A stretch of DNA of 64,000 nucleotides from Ferdinandcohnia sp036965165 (GTDB taxonomy: Bacteria > Bacillota > Bacilli > Bacillales > Bacillaceae_L). The translations under genes and the position numbers were made by a program. The DNA lies in NCBI RefSeq assembly GCF_036965165.1, contig NZ_JBALOX010000068.1, positions 11,529 through 75,528 of the forward strand. The letters run 5' to 3'. The stretch's first letter is position 1, and each line of letters begins with the position of its first letter. Shown one piece after another: positions 33,604-41,618 of this stretch. Under the pieces are notes generated by a model. That model did no database searches. It had not been told where the DNA came from and saw only the letters and a program-made list of their open reading frames with translations.

Positions 33604-33721
33604 TTAATTCTTCCCCTTTTCCAAAATTCCCCTATTTTTTCAATGATAAGTCTTTTACCCATTAAAATCAATGAATCAAAATCACATATACTTCTCATTC
33701 GAAAAGCTAAAGCGAGTTTGA

Positions 33722-33912
33722 TAATAAGCGGAGAAATTACGCTTATGTAAGAAATAGAACTGAAAATTGCCTAAATAGATGGAGGGACTCCGCCTATTGA
33801 CTAAAAAAATGAGAAAATCGGTGATTTTTCTTACCTAATCGGAAATACTCCGCTTAAATACACCGTGCCGAGCCCTATTCTGCAGCTTAACCGGAAAAAC
33901 TCCGTTTATTTT
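33722..33912. repeat. CGGA/TCCG intergenic repeat, copy B
   Basis: AAGCGGAGAAATTACGC, TGGAGGGACTCCGCC, GGTGATTTTTC, ATCGGAAATACTCCGC and ACCGGAAAAACTCCG follow each other in the order seen in copies A and C, here with one extra hairpin unit at the right. It lies between gatB and the GNAT gene. Confidence 0.7.
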
Positions 33913-33994
33913 TAATATCACTTTTCACTAAAGTAAACATGCTCTCCCCGATTTCAGCCGGAGCCTGTACCGCTAGACCTCCCCCATATAGCAC

Positions 33995-34026
33995 AAAAAA
34001 AAAGAGACCTACTCCCAAGTAGGTCC
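33995..34026 (-). terminator. Terminator of gatCAB
   Basis: On the minus strand GGACCTACT-TGGG-AGTAGGTCT followed by nine T, directly behind the gatB stop. Confidence 0.9.
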
Positions 34027-34036
34027 CCTTCATCAA

Positions 34037-35467
34037 TTACAGTTTATTCATTTCTTCAACAAGAATCTTGTTTACCATTTGTGGGTTGGCTTGTCCTTTT
34101 GTTTGTTTCATGACTTGGCCAACTAGGAAGCCGATTGCCTTTCCTTTTCCACTCTTAAAGTCTTCTACAGATTGTGGATTGTTACCAATAACTTCAACGA
34201 TAATCTTCGTTAGGGCACCTTCATCTGAGATTTGAACAAGTCCTTTTTCCTTCACGATCGTTTCTGCGTCTCCACCATTTTCGATTAACTCTTTAAAGAC
34301 GGTTTTTGCGATTTTGGAGGAAATCGTTCCGTTTTCGATTAGCTTGATCATCCCAGCTAGTCCTGCTGGAGTTAAAGCTATTTCATGTAGTTCCTTCTGC
34401 TCCGCATTTAGATAACCTGATACTTCACCCATTATCCAGTTTGATGCTTGTTTTGCATCTGCGCCATTTGCTACTGTTTCTGCAAAGAAATCAGACGTTT
34501 CCTTCGTCACAGTAAGGACAGATGCATCATATTCTGGCAGGCCAAGTTCTTCAATATAACGTTTTTTACGAGCATCTGGAAGCTCTGGAATTTCAGCACG
34601 AACTCTTTCCATCCACTCATCGTCAATGTAAAGTTCGACTAAGTCCGGCTCTGGGAAGTAGCGATAGTCATCTGAACCTTCTTTAACACGCATCAAGATT
34701 GTTGATTTTGAAGATTCATCATAGCGGCGTGTTTCCTGTTCGATCACCCCGCCTGCAGATAAAACTTCTGCTTGGCGAATTTCTTCATACTCAAGACCAT
34801 TTTTAACGAACGCAAATGAATTTAGGTTCTTTAATTCAGTCTTCGTTCCAAACTCTTCTTGACCGACTGGACGCAATGAGATGTTGGCATCACATCGAAG
34901 TGAGCCCTCCTCCATTTTACAGTCAGATACACCTGTATATTGGACGATTGATTTTAATTTTTCTAAGTAGGCATATGCTTCTTCAGGTGTACGAATGTCT
35001 GGTTCTGATACGATTTCAATCAGTGGTGTTCCTTGACGGTTCAAGTCAACCAATGAATAGCCACGACCAGAGTGAGTGAGTTTACCTGCATCTTCCTCTA
35101 AGTGAAGACGAGTAATCCCGATTCTTTTCTTTTCACCGTTCACTTCGATATCTATCCAGCCATGCTCTCCTATTGGTTTATCAAATTGAGAAATTTGGTA
35201 AGCCTTTGGATTATCCGGATAAAAATAGTTTTTGCGGTCAAATTTTGTTTCCTGGTTAATCTCACAGTTTAAAGCCATCGCAGCCTTCATTGCCCACTCC
35301 ACGGCTTTTTTATTTACAACCGGAAGAACACCAGGGTATCCTAATTCAATGACACTTGTGTTTGTATTTGGAGCCGCTCCAAATTCGTTTGGCGCGCTTG
35401 AAAATATTTTTGATTCGGTTTTAAGTTCAACGTGAACCTCCAACCCGATAACTGTTTCAAATTTCAT
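34037..35467 (-). CDS. gatB: Asp-tRNA(Asn)/Glu-tRNA(Gln) amidotransferase subunit B
   Basis: 476 residues, the usual GatB length. It activates the misacylated tRNA with ATP and takes ammonia from GatA. The N-terminal cradle shows VIGLEVHVELKT, KIFSSAPNEFG, the kinase-region KFDRKNYFYPDNPKAYQISQ, HLEEDAGKLTH and CDANISLRP; the C-terminal YqeY-like tail ends ANPQMVNKILVEEMNKL and contacts tRNA. Third gene of gatCAB, 15 bases after gatA. Confidence 0.96.
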   Translation of the reverse strand: MKFETVIGLEVHVELKTESKIFSSAPNEFGAAPNTNTSVIELGYPGVLPVVNKKAVEWAMKAAMALNCEINQETKFDRKNYFYPDNPKAYQISQFDKPIGEHGWIDIEVNGEKKRIGITRLHLEEDAGKLTHSGRGYSLVDLNRQGTPLIEIVSEPDIRTPEEAYAYLEKLKSIVQYTGVSDCKMEEGSLRCDANISLRPVGQEEFGTKTELKNLNSFAFVKNGLEYEEIRQAEVLSAGGVIEQETRRYDESSKSTILMRVKEGSDDYRYFPEPDLVELYIDDEWMERVRAEIPELPDARKKRYIEELGLPEYDASVLTVTKETSDFFAETVANGADAKQASNWIMGEVSGYLNAEQKELHEIALTPAGLAGMIKLIENGTISSKIAKTVFKELIENGGDAETIVKEKGLVQISDEGALTKIIVEVIGNNPQSVEDFKSGKGKAIGFLVGQVMKQTKGQANPQMVNKILVEEMNKL

Positions 35468-35482
35468 TATTGTTTTCCCCCC

Positions 35483-36947
35483 TTACAATTGTGGTTTTTG
35501 TTTATGATGATCGGTTGCTTTTTCAAACGCATCTGCAACTCGATATAATGTACTTTCATCAAAATGCTTACCAATAATTTGAAGTCCAAGCGGTAATCCG
35601 TTTGAGAAGCCGCAAGGAACTGATATTCCAGGTACACCCGCTAGGTTCACTGGGATGGTGAGAATATCATTCGCATACATTGTAAGTGGGTCATCCATGT
35701 TTTCACCAATCTTAAATGCTGGTGTTGGCGTAGTAGGTCCAATGATGACATCATATTTTTCAAATACATCTTCAAAGTCTTTTTTGATTAATGTACGAAC
35801 CTTTTGTGCTTTTTTATAATAAGCATCATAATAACCCGAGCTTAGTGCAAAGGTTCCTAGCATAATACGACGTTTTACCTCGTCACCGAAGCCCTCGCTT
35901 CTTGACTGCTTGTACATTTCAATGAGATTTTCGGCATTGTCTGTACGATATCCATAACGAACCCCGTCAAAACGTGAAAGGTTTGCAGATGCCTCTGATG
36001 ATGATAATAAATAATAAGTGGCTAATGCGTATTTTGAATGTGGAAGCGAAACCTCTTCCCATGTTGCACCAAGACCTTCAAGAACCTTAAGTGCATCAAG
36101 AATAGATTGGCGAACTTCCTCGTTAACTCCCTCACCAAGATATTCCTTTGGCACCGCAATTTTTAGACCCTTAACATCACCCGTTAAGGCTGATACATAG
36201 TTTGGTACATCGACATTTGCAGATGTTGCATCCATTGGGTCAACGCCAGAAATTGCCTGTAAAAGGTAGGCATTGTCCTCAACTGTGCGAGTAACCGGTC
36301 CAATTTGATCTAATGACGATGCAAAAGCGATTAAGCCAAAGCGCGATACTCTTCCGTACGTTGGCTTTAATCCAACCACTCCACAAAAAGCTGCAGGCTG
36401 GCGAATTGAACCACCAGTATCGGAACCAAGTGAGAATAGGACTTCTCNNTTCTCCTGCAGCAACTGCTGCCGCCGAACCACCACTAGATCCACCTGGAAC
36501 CCGATCGAGATCCCAAGGATTTTTCGTTACCTTGAATCCGGAGTTTTCATTTGATGAACCCATAGCAAATTCATCCATGTTAAGCTTACCAACCGTAACC
36601 GTTTGAACTGACTTAAGCTTTTGGACAACTGTCGCATCATAGATTGGATCAAAGTTTTCTAGGATTTTACTAGCCGCCGTTGTGCGAAGACCTTTTGTGA
36701 CTATATTGTCTTTAACACCGATTGGCATACCGAATAATAGACCTTGACCATCACCGTTTCCAAGTGCTTCATCTAATTGCTTTGCATATTCCCTTGCATG
36801 ATCTTCGTTTAATGTTAAAAAGGCCTGTACCTTATCATCAACAGCGTTGATTCTTTTAAATGATTCATCAACAAGGTCTGAGACTGATATTTCTTTTTTA
36901 TGTAAAAGTGAATGTAATTCTGAGACTTTATGATCAAAAAGTGACAA
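35483..36947 (-). CDS. gatA: Amidotransferase subunit A, frame broken by an assembly join
   Basis: Amidase subunit that frees ammonia from glutamine. The N-terminal part runs from the ATG at 36947 through GMPIGVKDNIVTKG (catalytic Lys) to GSSGGSAAAVAAGE; the rest continues in another frame as EVLFSLGSDTGGSIRQPA (catalytic Ser region) to the C-terminus at 35483. Two N at 36448-36449 separate them, and five bases (GAGAA on the coding strand) are repeated on both sides. Removing one GAGAA and the two N (seven bases) restores ...AAGEVLFSLGSD, the exact family sequence. The gene is therefore very likely intact in the organism. Confidence 0.9.
36448..36449. other. Assembly gap (two N) with duplicated overlap
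   Basis: A contig join inside gatA: the five bases before the gap on the coding strand are repeated after it, showing that overlapping contig ends were placed side by side. Confidence 0.9.
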
Positions 36948-36961
36948 CTTTTCTCCCCCCT

Positions 36962-37252
36962 TTATTCAATGATAGATGGTACACGGAATTGACCATCTTT
37001 TGCATCCGGTGCATTTTTCAATACTTCTTCAACTGGTAATCCTTCTTTTGCGATATCTTCACGCATTACATTTTTTACGGAAAGAACATGTGAAGTTGGC
37101 TCCACATTTTCTGTATCTAATTCATTTAGTTGCTCAGCAAACGAAATAATTCCATCTAATTGTTGTTGGAACATCTTTGCTTCGTCCTCTGTCACGGCTA
37201 AACGTGCTAAATTTGCTACATGTTTTACTTCTTCAATCGAAATCCTCGACAT
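36962..37252 (-). CDS. gatC: Amidotransferase subunit C
   Basis: 96 residues; ATG behind GGAGGTGAAGG. The small subunit wraps around GatA and GatB. Family features: ISIEEVKHVANLARLAV at the start, MFQQQLDGIISFAEQLNELD and the C-terminal NAPDAKDGQFRVPSIIE. First gene of gatCAB, 14 bases before gatA. Confidence 0.95.
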   Translation of the reverse strand: MSRISIEEVKHVANLARLAVTEDEAKMFQQQLDGIISFAEQLNELDTENVEPTSHVLSVKNVMREDIAKEGLPVEEVLKNAPDAKDGQFRVPSIIE

Positions 37253-37447
37253 TTCCCTTCACCTCCACCGTCCATACAATATACTGATAATATCAAAAAT
37301 TACTCTATTTCGGCAACAATTCCTCCCTCATTCTTCCCGAATTTAAGTGGAACCATAGCCAAAAATCCAACTGGGCAGATTATTTTTCTTTTAGATATGG
37401 AATTTGTTATAGTAGAATTACAAATTATAGCATTTGGAGTGATAGGT

Positions 37448-37765
37448 ATGGAAAGGATTACTTCTGTTGAACAATTTAATGAGATTATTCAATCTAAAGG
37501 GGCTATTGTAAAATTTGATACAACTTGGTGTCCAGATTGCCGACGCCTAGAAGCGTTCATTGGTGTGGTTCTTGAAACTCATAATCGTGTACCTTGGTAT
37601 AGCATGGACAAGGACGAGTTCCCTGAAATCGCAGAGAAATACGCTGTAATGGGAATCCCAAGCCTTCTTTATTATAAAGGCGGAGAAAAGCTTGGTCACT
37701 TACACAGTGCAAACGCAAAAACTCCTGAGCAAGTAAATGAGTATCTTGAAGGATTAGGAATTTAA
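37448..37765 (+). CDS. Thioredoxin-like protein
   Basis: 105 residues from the ATG at 37448 behind GGAGTG; longer readings run into the gatC promoter region. Thioredoxin fold with the active site WCPDC (FDTTWCPDCRRLEAF, about residues 22-36) and the cis-proline in GIPSLLYYKGG. The CPDC centre differs from the CGPC of classical thioredoxin, so redox properties may differ. Divergent from gatCAB and followed by its own terminator. Confidence 0.87.
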   Translation: MERITSVEQFNEIIQSKGAIVKFDTTWCPDCRRLEAFIGVVLETHNRVPWYSMDKDEFPEIAEKYAVMGIPSLLYYKGGEKLGHLHSANAKTPEQVNEYLEGLGI

Positions 37766-37780
37766 TATGGACAAAAGAAT

Positions 37781-37822
37781 GCCGTTACTTTTTTCTTAAA
37801 ATAAGTAACGGCTTTATTTATT
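37781..37822 (+). terminator. Terminator of the thioredoxin-like gene
   Basis: GCCGTTACTT and AAGTAACGGC arms, 12-base loop, then TTTATTTATTTT. Confidence 0.85.
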
Positions 37823-37927
37823 TTACTTTGATTCATTTTTTCTGAAAGAGGCTATATATTTGTTATTTTTCAGAAATACTGAGAAAATAAGTAGTATAAA
37901 TTTTAAATCGGAAATGGGAGAATCAGT

Positions 37928-38230
37928 ATGAATGTAAAAATCAATCGTAACGCTGCAAAAGTAATGAAGCAAATGCTCGAAAGTGAAGAATCAGACGGAA
38001 AAATGCTTCGTGTCGTAATCACAGAACATCACGGCAACCATGCCCACTATGCTCTTCAATTCGATAACCCAACAGAGCACGATGAAATTGTTAAAACAGA
38101 TAAAGGTGTTGAGGTCCTTCTTGATACGAGGGATGCTGAATTTTTAGATGGTATTTGGATCCAATTTTTCTACTTACCCGAAGAACAATTTATGATCACA
38201 AACCCGAAAAAAGGTCATCACCATCATTAA
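37928..38230 (+). CDS. HesB/IscA-like small protein without cysteines
   Basis: 100 residues; start behind ATGGGAGAATC. The fold pattern of HesB/IscA-like proteins is visible (INRNAAKVMKQMLE, LRVVITEHHGNHAHYALQF, GVEVLLDTRDAEFLDG), but the three cysteines that carry iron-sulfur clusters in IscA are absent, and the C-terminus ends GHHHH. It may bind metal through histidines or may have lost cluster transfer. Single gene with terminator. Confidence 0.72.
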   Translation: MNVKINRNAAKVMKQMLESEESDGKMLRVVITEHHGNHAHYALQFDNPTEHDEIVKTDKGVEVLLDTRDAEFLDGIWIQFFYLPEEQFMITNPKKGHHHH

Positions 38231-38232
38231 AA

Positions 38233-38260
38233 AGCGTGGAGAGTTTCTCCACGTTTTTTT
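38233..38260 (+). terminator. Terminator after the HesB-like gene
   Basis: CGTGGAGA-GTT-TCTCCACG followed by seven T. Confidence 0.92.
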
Positions 38261-38422
38261 CATGATAACATTGCAACTTCATTACTTTTTCAGTCCACTG
38301 TAAAGAATCTGTATGATTACTGTAAATCAAGTCTATTAGCAAAATATTTAATGTATATTGTTACTAGATTGGCAGCTTGGTTAGCTAATCAATAAATAGA
38401 TATCTGGAGGTATTGAAAACCA

Positions 38423-38581
38423 ATGAAAAAGAACTTATTGTTTAAAATTGGAGCTTCTCTACTAGCAATTTTCTTAATGACAGCGTGCAGCAGTGAAGAT
38501 ACTGATCAACAGCCAGATACTGAAGAAACTGATACTGATCAAACAGAAACAGAGGATGGAGCAGAGGAAGATACAGAATAA
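38423..38581 (+). CDS. Small lipoprotein with acidic tail
   Basis: 52 residues: MKKNLLFKIGASLLAIFLM then TAC, a lipobox with Cys 22, followed by a tail made almost only of Ser, Glu, Asp, Thr and Gln up to the stop at 38579-38581. The ATG follows GGAGG by 12 bases. It should be exported and lipid-anchored. No known function; such short lipoproteins recur in bacilli. A terminator follows, so it is a single-gene unit. Confidence 0.78.
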   Translation: MKKNLLFKIGASLLAIFLMTACSSEDTDQQPDTEETDTDQTETEDGAEEDTE

Positions 38582-38636
38582 GCTTCTTAGTGATTTTCTT
38601 AGAGAAATATCCATCATGAAATAAAAAAGTAAAGTG

Positions 38637-38673
38637 AACGCCCTCTCTTCGACAAAAGAGGGCGTTTCTTTTT
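38637..38673. terminator. Terminator between the small lipoprotein and P5C dehydrogenase
   Basis: AACGCCCTCT and AGAGGGCGTT arms with a nine-base loop, then TCTTTTT on the plus strand; the convergent dehydrogenase stop is at 38672. Confidence 0.85.
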
Positions 38674-40219
38674 AAAACATTTCTGAAATTGTTTTTGCTT
38701 GCATGTGAAGGAGTAGGTAGTCTGGTCCACCCGCTTTTGAGTCTGTTCCGGACATATTGAAGCCACCAAATGGTTGATAGCCAACAATTGCACCTGTACA
38801 TCCACGGTTGAAGTAAAGATTACCCACGTGGAAATCTTCCTTTGCTTTTTCGATATTTGCACGGTTATTTGAAATAACAGCACCAGTTAATCCGTACTCA
38901 GTATTATTGGCAATGTCGATTGCATGATCAAAGTCACGGGCTTTACTGAATGCCACAACAGGGCCAAAGATTTCTTCTTTCATGATGCGAGCGTCCTCTG
39001 CTACATCAGCAAAGATGGTTGGGTGAATGAACCAGCCTTTGGAGTCGTCACCTTCTCCGCCATGAAGAAGCTTTCCTTCCTTCTTTCCAATCTCAACATA
39101 GCTCATAATCTTGTCATAAGCACCTTGGTCATTAACCGGTCCCATAAAGTTTGCCCTTTGTGTAGGGTCACCCACTGTTAATTCTTTTGTTAATTCAACA
39201 GCACGGTATAGAACCTCATCATATACATCTTCAACGACAACTGCTCGTGAACATGCTGAGCACTTTTGTCCTGAGAATCCAAATGCAGATGCAACGATTG
39301 ATTTAGCCGCTAATTCTAAATCTGCTTCTTTATCAACAACAATTGTATCTTTACCGCCCATCTCCGCGATGACACGTTTTAACCAGATTTGACCTTCATT
39401 TAATTTGGAAGCACGCTCATAGATTCGTAGACCAACATCACGTGAACCTGTGAAACTAATAAAGCGAGTTTTCGCGTGATCTACTAAGTAGTCACCTACC
39501 TCAGAGCCACTTCCAGGAATAAAGTTAACAACCCCTGCAGGTAGTCCTGCTTCTTCAAGAACTTCCATAAACTTTGCAGCAATTACTGGAGTTGTACTAG
39601 CTGGTTTTAGTAATACAGTGTTACCTGAAACTAAAGCAGCTGTTGTCATACCAGCCATAATCGCAAATGCGAAGTTCCAAGGTGAAATAACAACCCCAAC
39701 ACCTAATGGGATGTACGTAAAACGATTATGTTCAATTGGACGACTCTCTACTGGAATTCCATTCTTTAATTTTAACATTTGACGTCCGTAATACTCCATA
39801 AAATCAATAGCTTCTGCAGTATCTGCATCCGCTTCATTCCATGGCTTACCTGCTTCTTTTACGAGAATAGCAGAAAACTCATGCTTGCGGCGACGAACAA
39901 TCGCTGCAGATCTAAAAAGAATATCAGCACGCATTTCTGGGCTTGTTTTTCTCCATGTTTGGAAAGTTTCATGTGCAACCTGCATGGCCTTTTCGGCTAA
40001 CTCACGGTTAGCTTTTGAAACACGGCCAATTACTTCTTCCTTGTTTGCAGGATTAACAGAGACGATTTTATCTTCGGTTGAAATGCGTTCACCACCAATG
40101 ATTAGGTCATAATCATTGCCTAAATAAGCTTCGACAGTTTTAAGACCGGCTTCAAACGCTTTCTTATTTTCTTCAATTGAAAAATCCGTAAATGGTTCAT
40201 GTTTATAAGGTACTACCAT
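38672..40219 (-). CDS. 1-pyrroline-5-carboxylate dehydrogenase
   Basis: 515 residues, the usual length of RocA/PutC-type enzymes; ATG at 40219 behind GGGAGGCG. It oxidises the proline and arginine breakdown product pyrroline-5-carboxylate (as glutamate semialdehyde) to glutamate with NAD. Visible motifs: PWNFAFAIMAGMTTAALVSGN, the nucleotide-binding FTGSRDVGLRIYERA, the catalytic glutamate in VIAEMGGKD and the nucleophile in GFSGQKCSACSR. A single gene here; proline dehydrogenase is not adjacent. Symbol rocA or putC cannot be decided. Confidence 0.93.
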   Translation of the reverse strand: MVVPYKHEPFTDFSIEENKKAFEAGLKTVEAYLGNDYDLIIGGERISTEDKIVSVNPANKEEVIGRVSKANRELAEKAMQVAHETFQTWRKTSPEMRADILFRSAAIVRRRKHEFSAILVKEAGKPWNEADADTAEAIDFMEYYGRQMLKLKNGIPVESRPIEHNRFTYIPLGVGVVISPWNFAFAIMAGMTTAALVSGNTVLLKPASTTPVIAAKFMEVLEEAGLPAGVVNFIPGSGSEVGDYLVDHAKTRFISFTGSRDVGLRIYERASKLNEGQIWLKRVIAEMGGKDTIVVDKEADLELAAKSIVASAFGFSGQKCSACSRAVVVEDVYDEVLYRAVELTKELTVGDPTQRANFMGPVNDQGAYDKIMSYVEIGKKEGKLLHGGEGDDSKGWFIHPTIFADVAEDARIMKEEIFGPVVAFSKARDFDHAIDIANNTEYGLTGAVISNNRANIEKAKEDFHVGNLYFNRGCTGAIVGYQPFGGFNMSGTDSKAGGPDYLLLHMQAKTISEMF

Positions 40220-40335
40220 TCTATTTTTCGCCTCCCATTGTAGTCTTAAAGCTTAACAATATCATTCTACTAAAATAAAGCGCTTCCATCAAATTAAAAA
40301 CGTTTTTCGTAATATTCTGTAACCTTCATATCCAA

Positions 40336-40373
40336 AAAAACAAGACCTACCGCCAAGGTTAGATCTTGTTTTT
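40336..40373 (-). terminator. Terminator of the ligA-camS operon
   Basis: On the minus strand AAAAACAAGATCTAACC and GGTAGGTCTTG arms, then a T run, just behind the stop at 40379. Confidence 0.85.
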
Positions 40374-40378
40374 CCAGT

Positions 40379-41605
40379 TTAATTATAGACATGTACCGTC
40401 GGTTCCGTTTCTCCTGCATCCCTTATTATGACACTTTCTGCACCATTTTCAGATTCGATATATACTTGAAGTGAAATATAATTATCAAAATGCTCCATAA
40501 TTAGGCCCGTTACATATTGGGTAAATCCGATGACCTCTGATTTCCCATAGAATTGCATAGGAATGGTTAAGGTTAACTCCTGTAATTCATCATTCTTGTA
40601 AAAGCCTTTTCCGACTACTGCAGTGAAATTCGGGAAAAAGTCTGCAATCGCATCAGAAAAGTTTTGTACCATTAACGAATCTTCACGATTATTATTTTTT
40701 GCCTCATTTGATGGGAAGAAAAAATACTTTTCATTAATGGTTTCCCACTTTCCAATTTTTGAGGAGTTCCCATCTACTTTTGCATTCATAATAAAGTTCC
40801 CTGGAGCAACAGAGCTAGCTGCCTGCTGTTTAAATAAAGCGACAACGATAGGAACATCACGAATACTTTCATAATCTTTCTCAGTTCGAATTCGGTTAAT
40901 GATTTCCTCAGCTGCTATTTTTCCTTCTCTCTCGATATCAGCATCGGAAATCTCTACATCTCTCGGATAACCGCCCATCGAAGCCGGGAGATTATAATAG
41001 TGATGGGAGTTCATGCCAATCCCAATGACAATCCCGCCAATCTCTAATTTATCCTCATTATTTTTTATTAAATAGTTCTGCTCCGTAATTGCTCCAATAT
41101 AAATTGGGCTTTTTTGCATCGCCGCTTCATATCCTGGATCCTCATCCGGTGTATCAAAAACTGGGTTTAGCCCTTCATTAGGCAATTCTTTTACGTTTTT
41201 TGATTTTTTCGCTTTCGCTTTCGCCTCTTCATAAGCTTTTTGTTGAGCATCAGATCTTTTTCGCTTTAACCAGTCTTGAATCGTATTTTTTTCTAAATAC
41301 TGACCTTCCTGGAAAAAGTATTTATTTGATGGGAATGAATCCTGAGCGATTCGCATCAATCCCGTCTCAAATTCATCAATATCTAAACGGTTATTAATAT
41401 AAGCTGAGACAATCCCCCGTGCTTTTCCTGTTTTATAAGGGATCACCGCTTTATAATAGGAATCTGATATATTATATCTAGGTATGATGGCTTTTTCTGC
41501 TTTTTTATCTGAATCCTGAACGACCTCTGTCTCTTGGCCAAATTTCGGAGCACAACCAGATAAGAGCAGCAACAACGCCAAACCTAGAATGTATAGGTTT
41601 CTCAA
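40379..41605 (-). CDS. yerH: CamS-family sex-pheromone lipoprotein (YerH)
   Basis: 408 residues from a TTG at 41605, seven bases behind AGAGGTG. Lipoprotein signal MRNLYILGLALLLLLSGC with Cys 18, then the CamS domain (KAIIPRYNISDSYYKAVIPY, then LNPVFDTPDEDPGYEAA). In enterococci and staphylococci the signal peptide of CamS proteins yields pheromone peptides; in bacilli the role is unknown. It follows ligA by 13 bases, as in B. subtilis ligA-yerH. Confidence 0.92.
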   Translation of the reverse strand: MRNLYILGLALLLLLSGCAPKFGQETEVVQDSDKKAEKAIIPRYNISDSYYKAVIPYKTGKARGIVSAYINNRLDIDEFETGLMRIAQDSFPSNKYFFQEGQYLEKNTIQDWLKRKRSDAQQKAYEEAKAKAKKSKNVKELPNEGLNPVFDTPDEDPGYEAAMQKSPIYIGAITEQNYLIKNNEDKLEIGGIVIGIGMNSHHYYNLPASMGGYPRDVEISDADIEREGKIAAEEIINRIRTEKDYESIRDVPIVVALFKQQAASSVAPGNFIMNAKVDGNSSKIGKWETINEKYFFFPSNEAKNNNREDSLMVQNFSDAIADFFPNFTAVVGKGFYKNDELQELTLTIPMQFYGKSEVIGFTQYVTGLIMEHFDNYISLQVYIESENGAESVIIRDAGETEPTVHVYN

Positions 41606-41618
41606 GTTCGAACACCTC

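Noticed and set aside
36279..36947. gatA as a pseudogene
   Set aside because: The break coincides with NN and a duplicated five-base contig end, so it is artificial.
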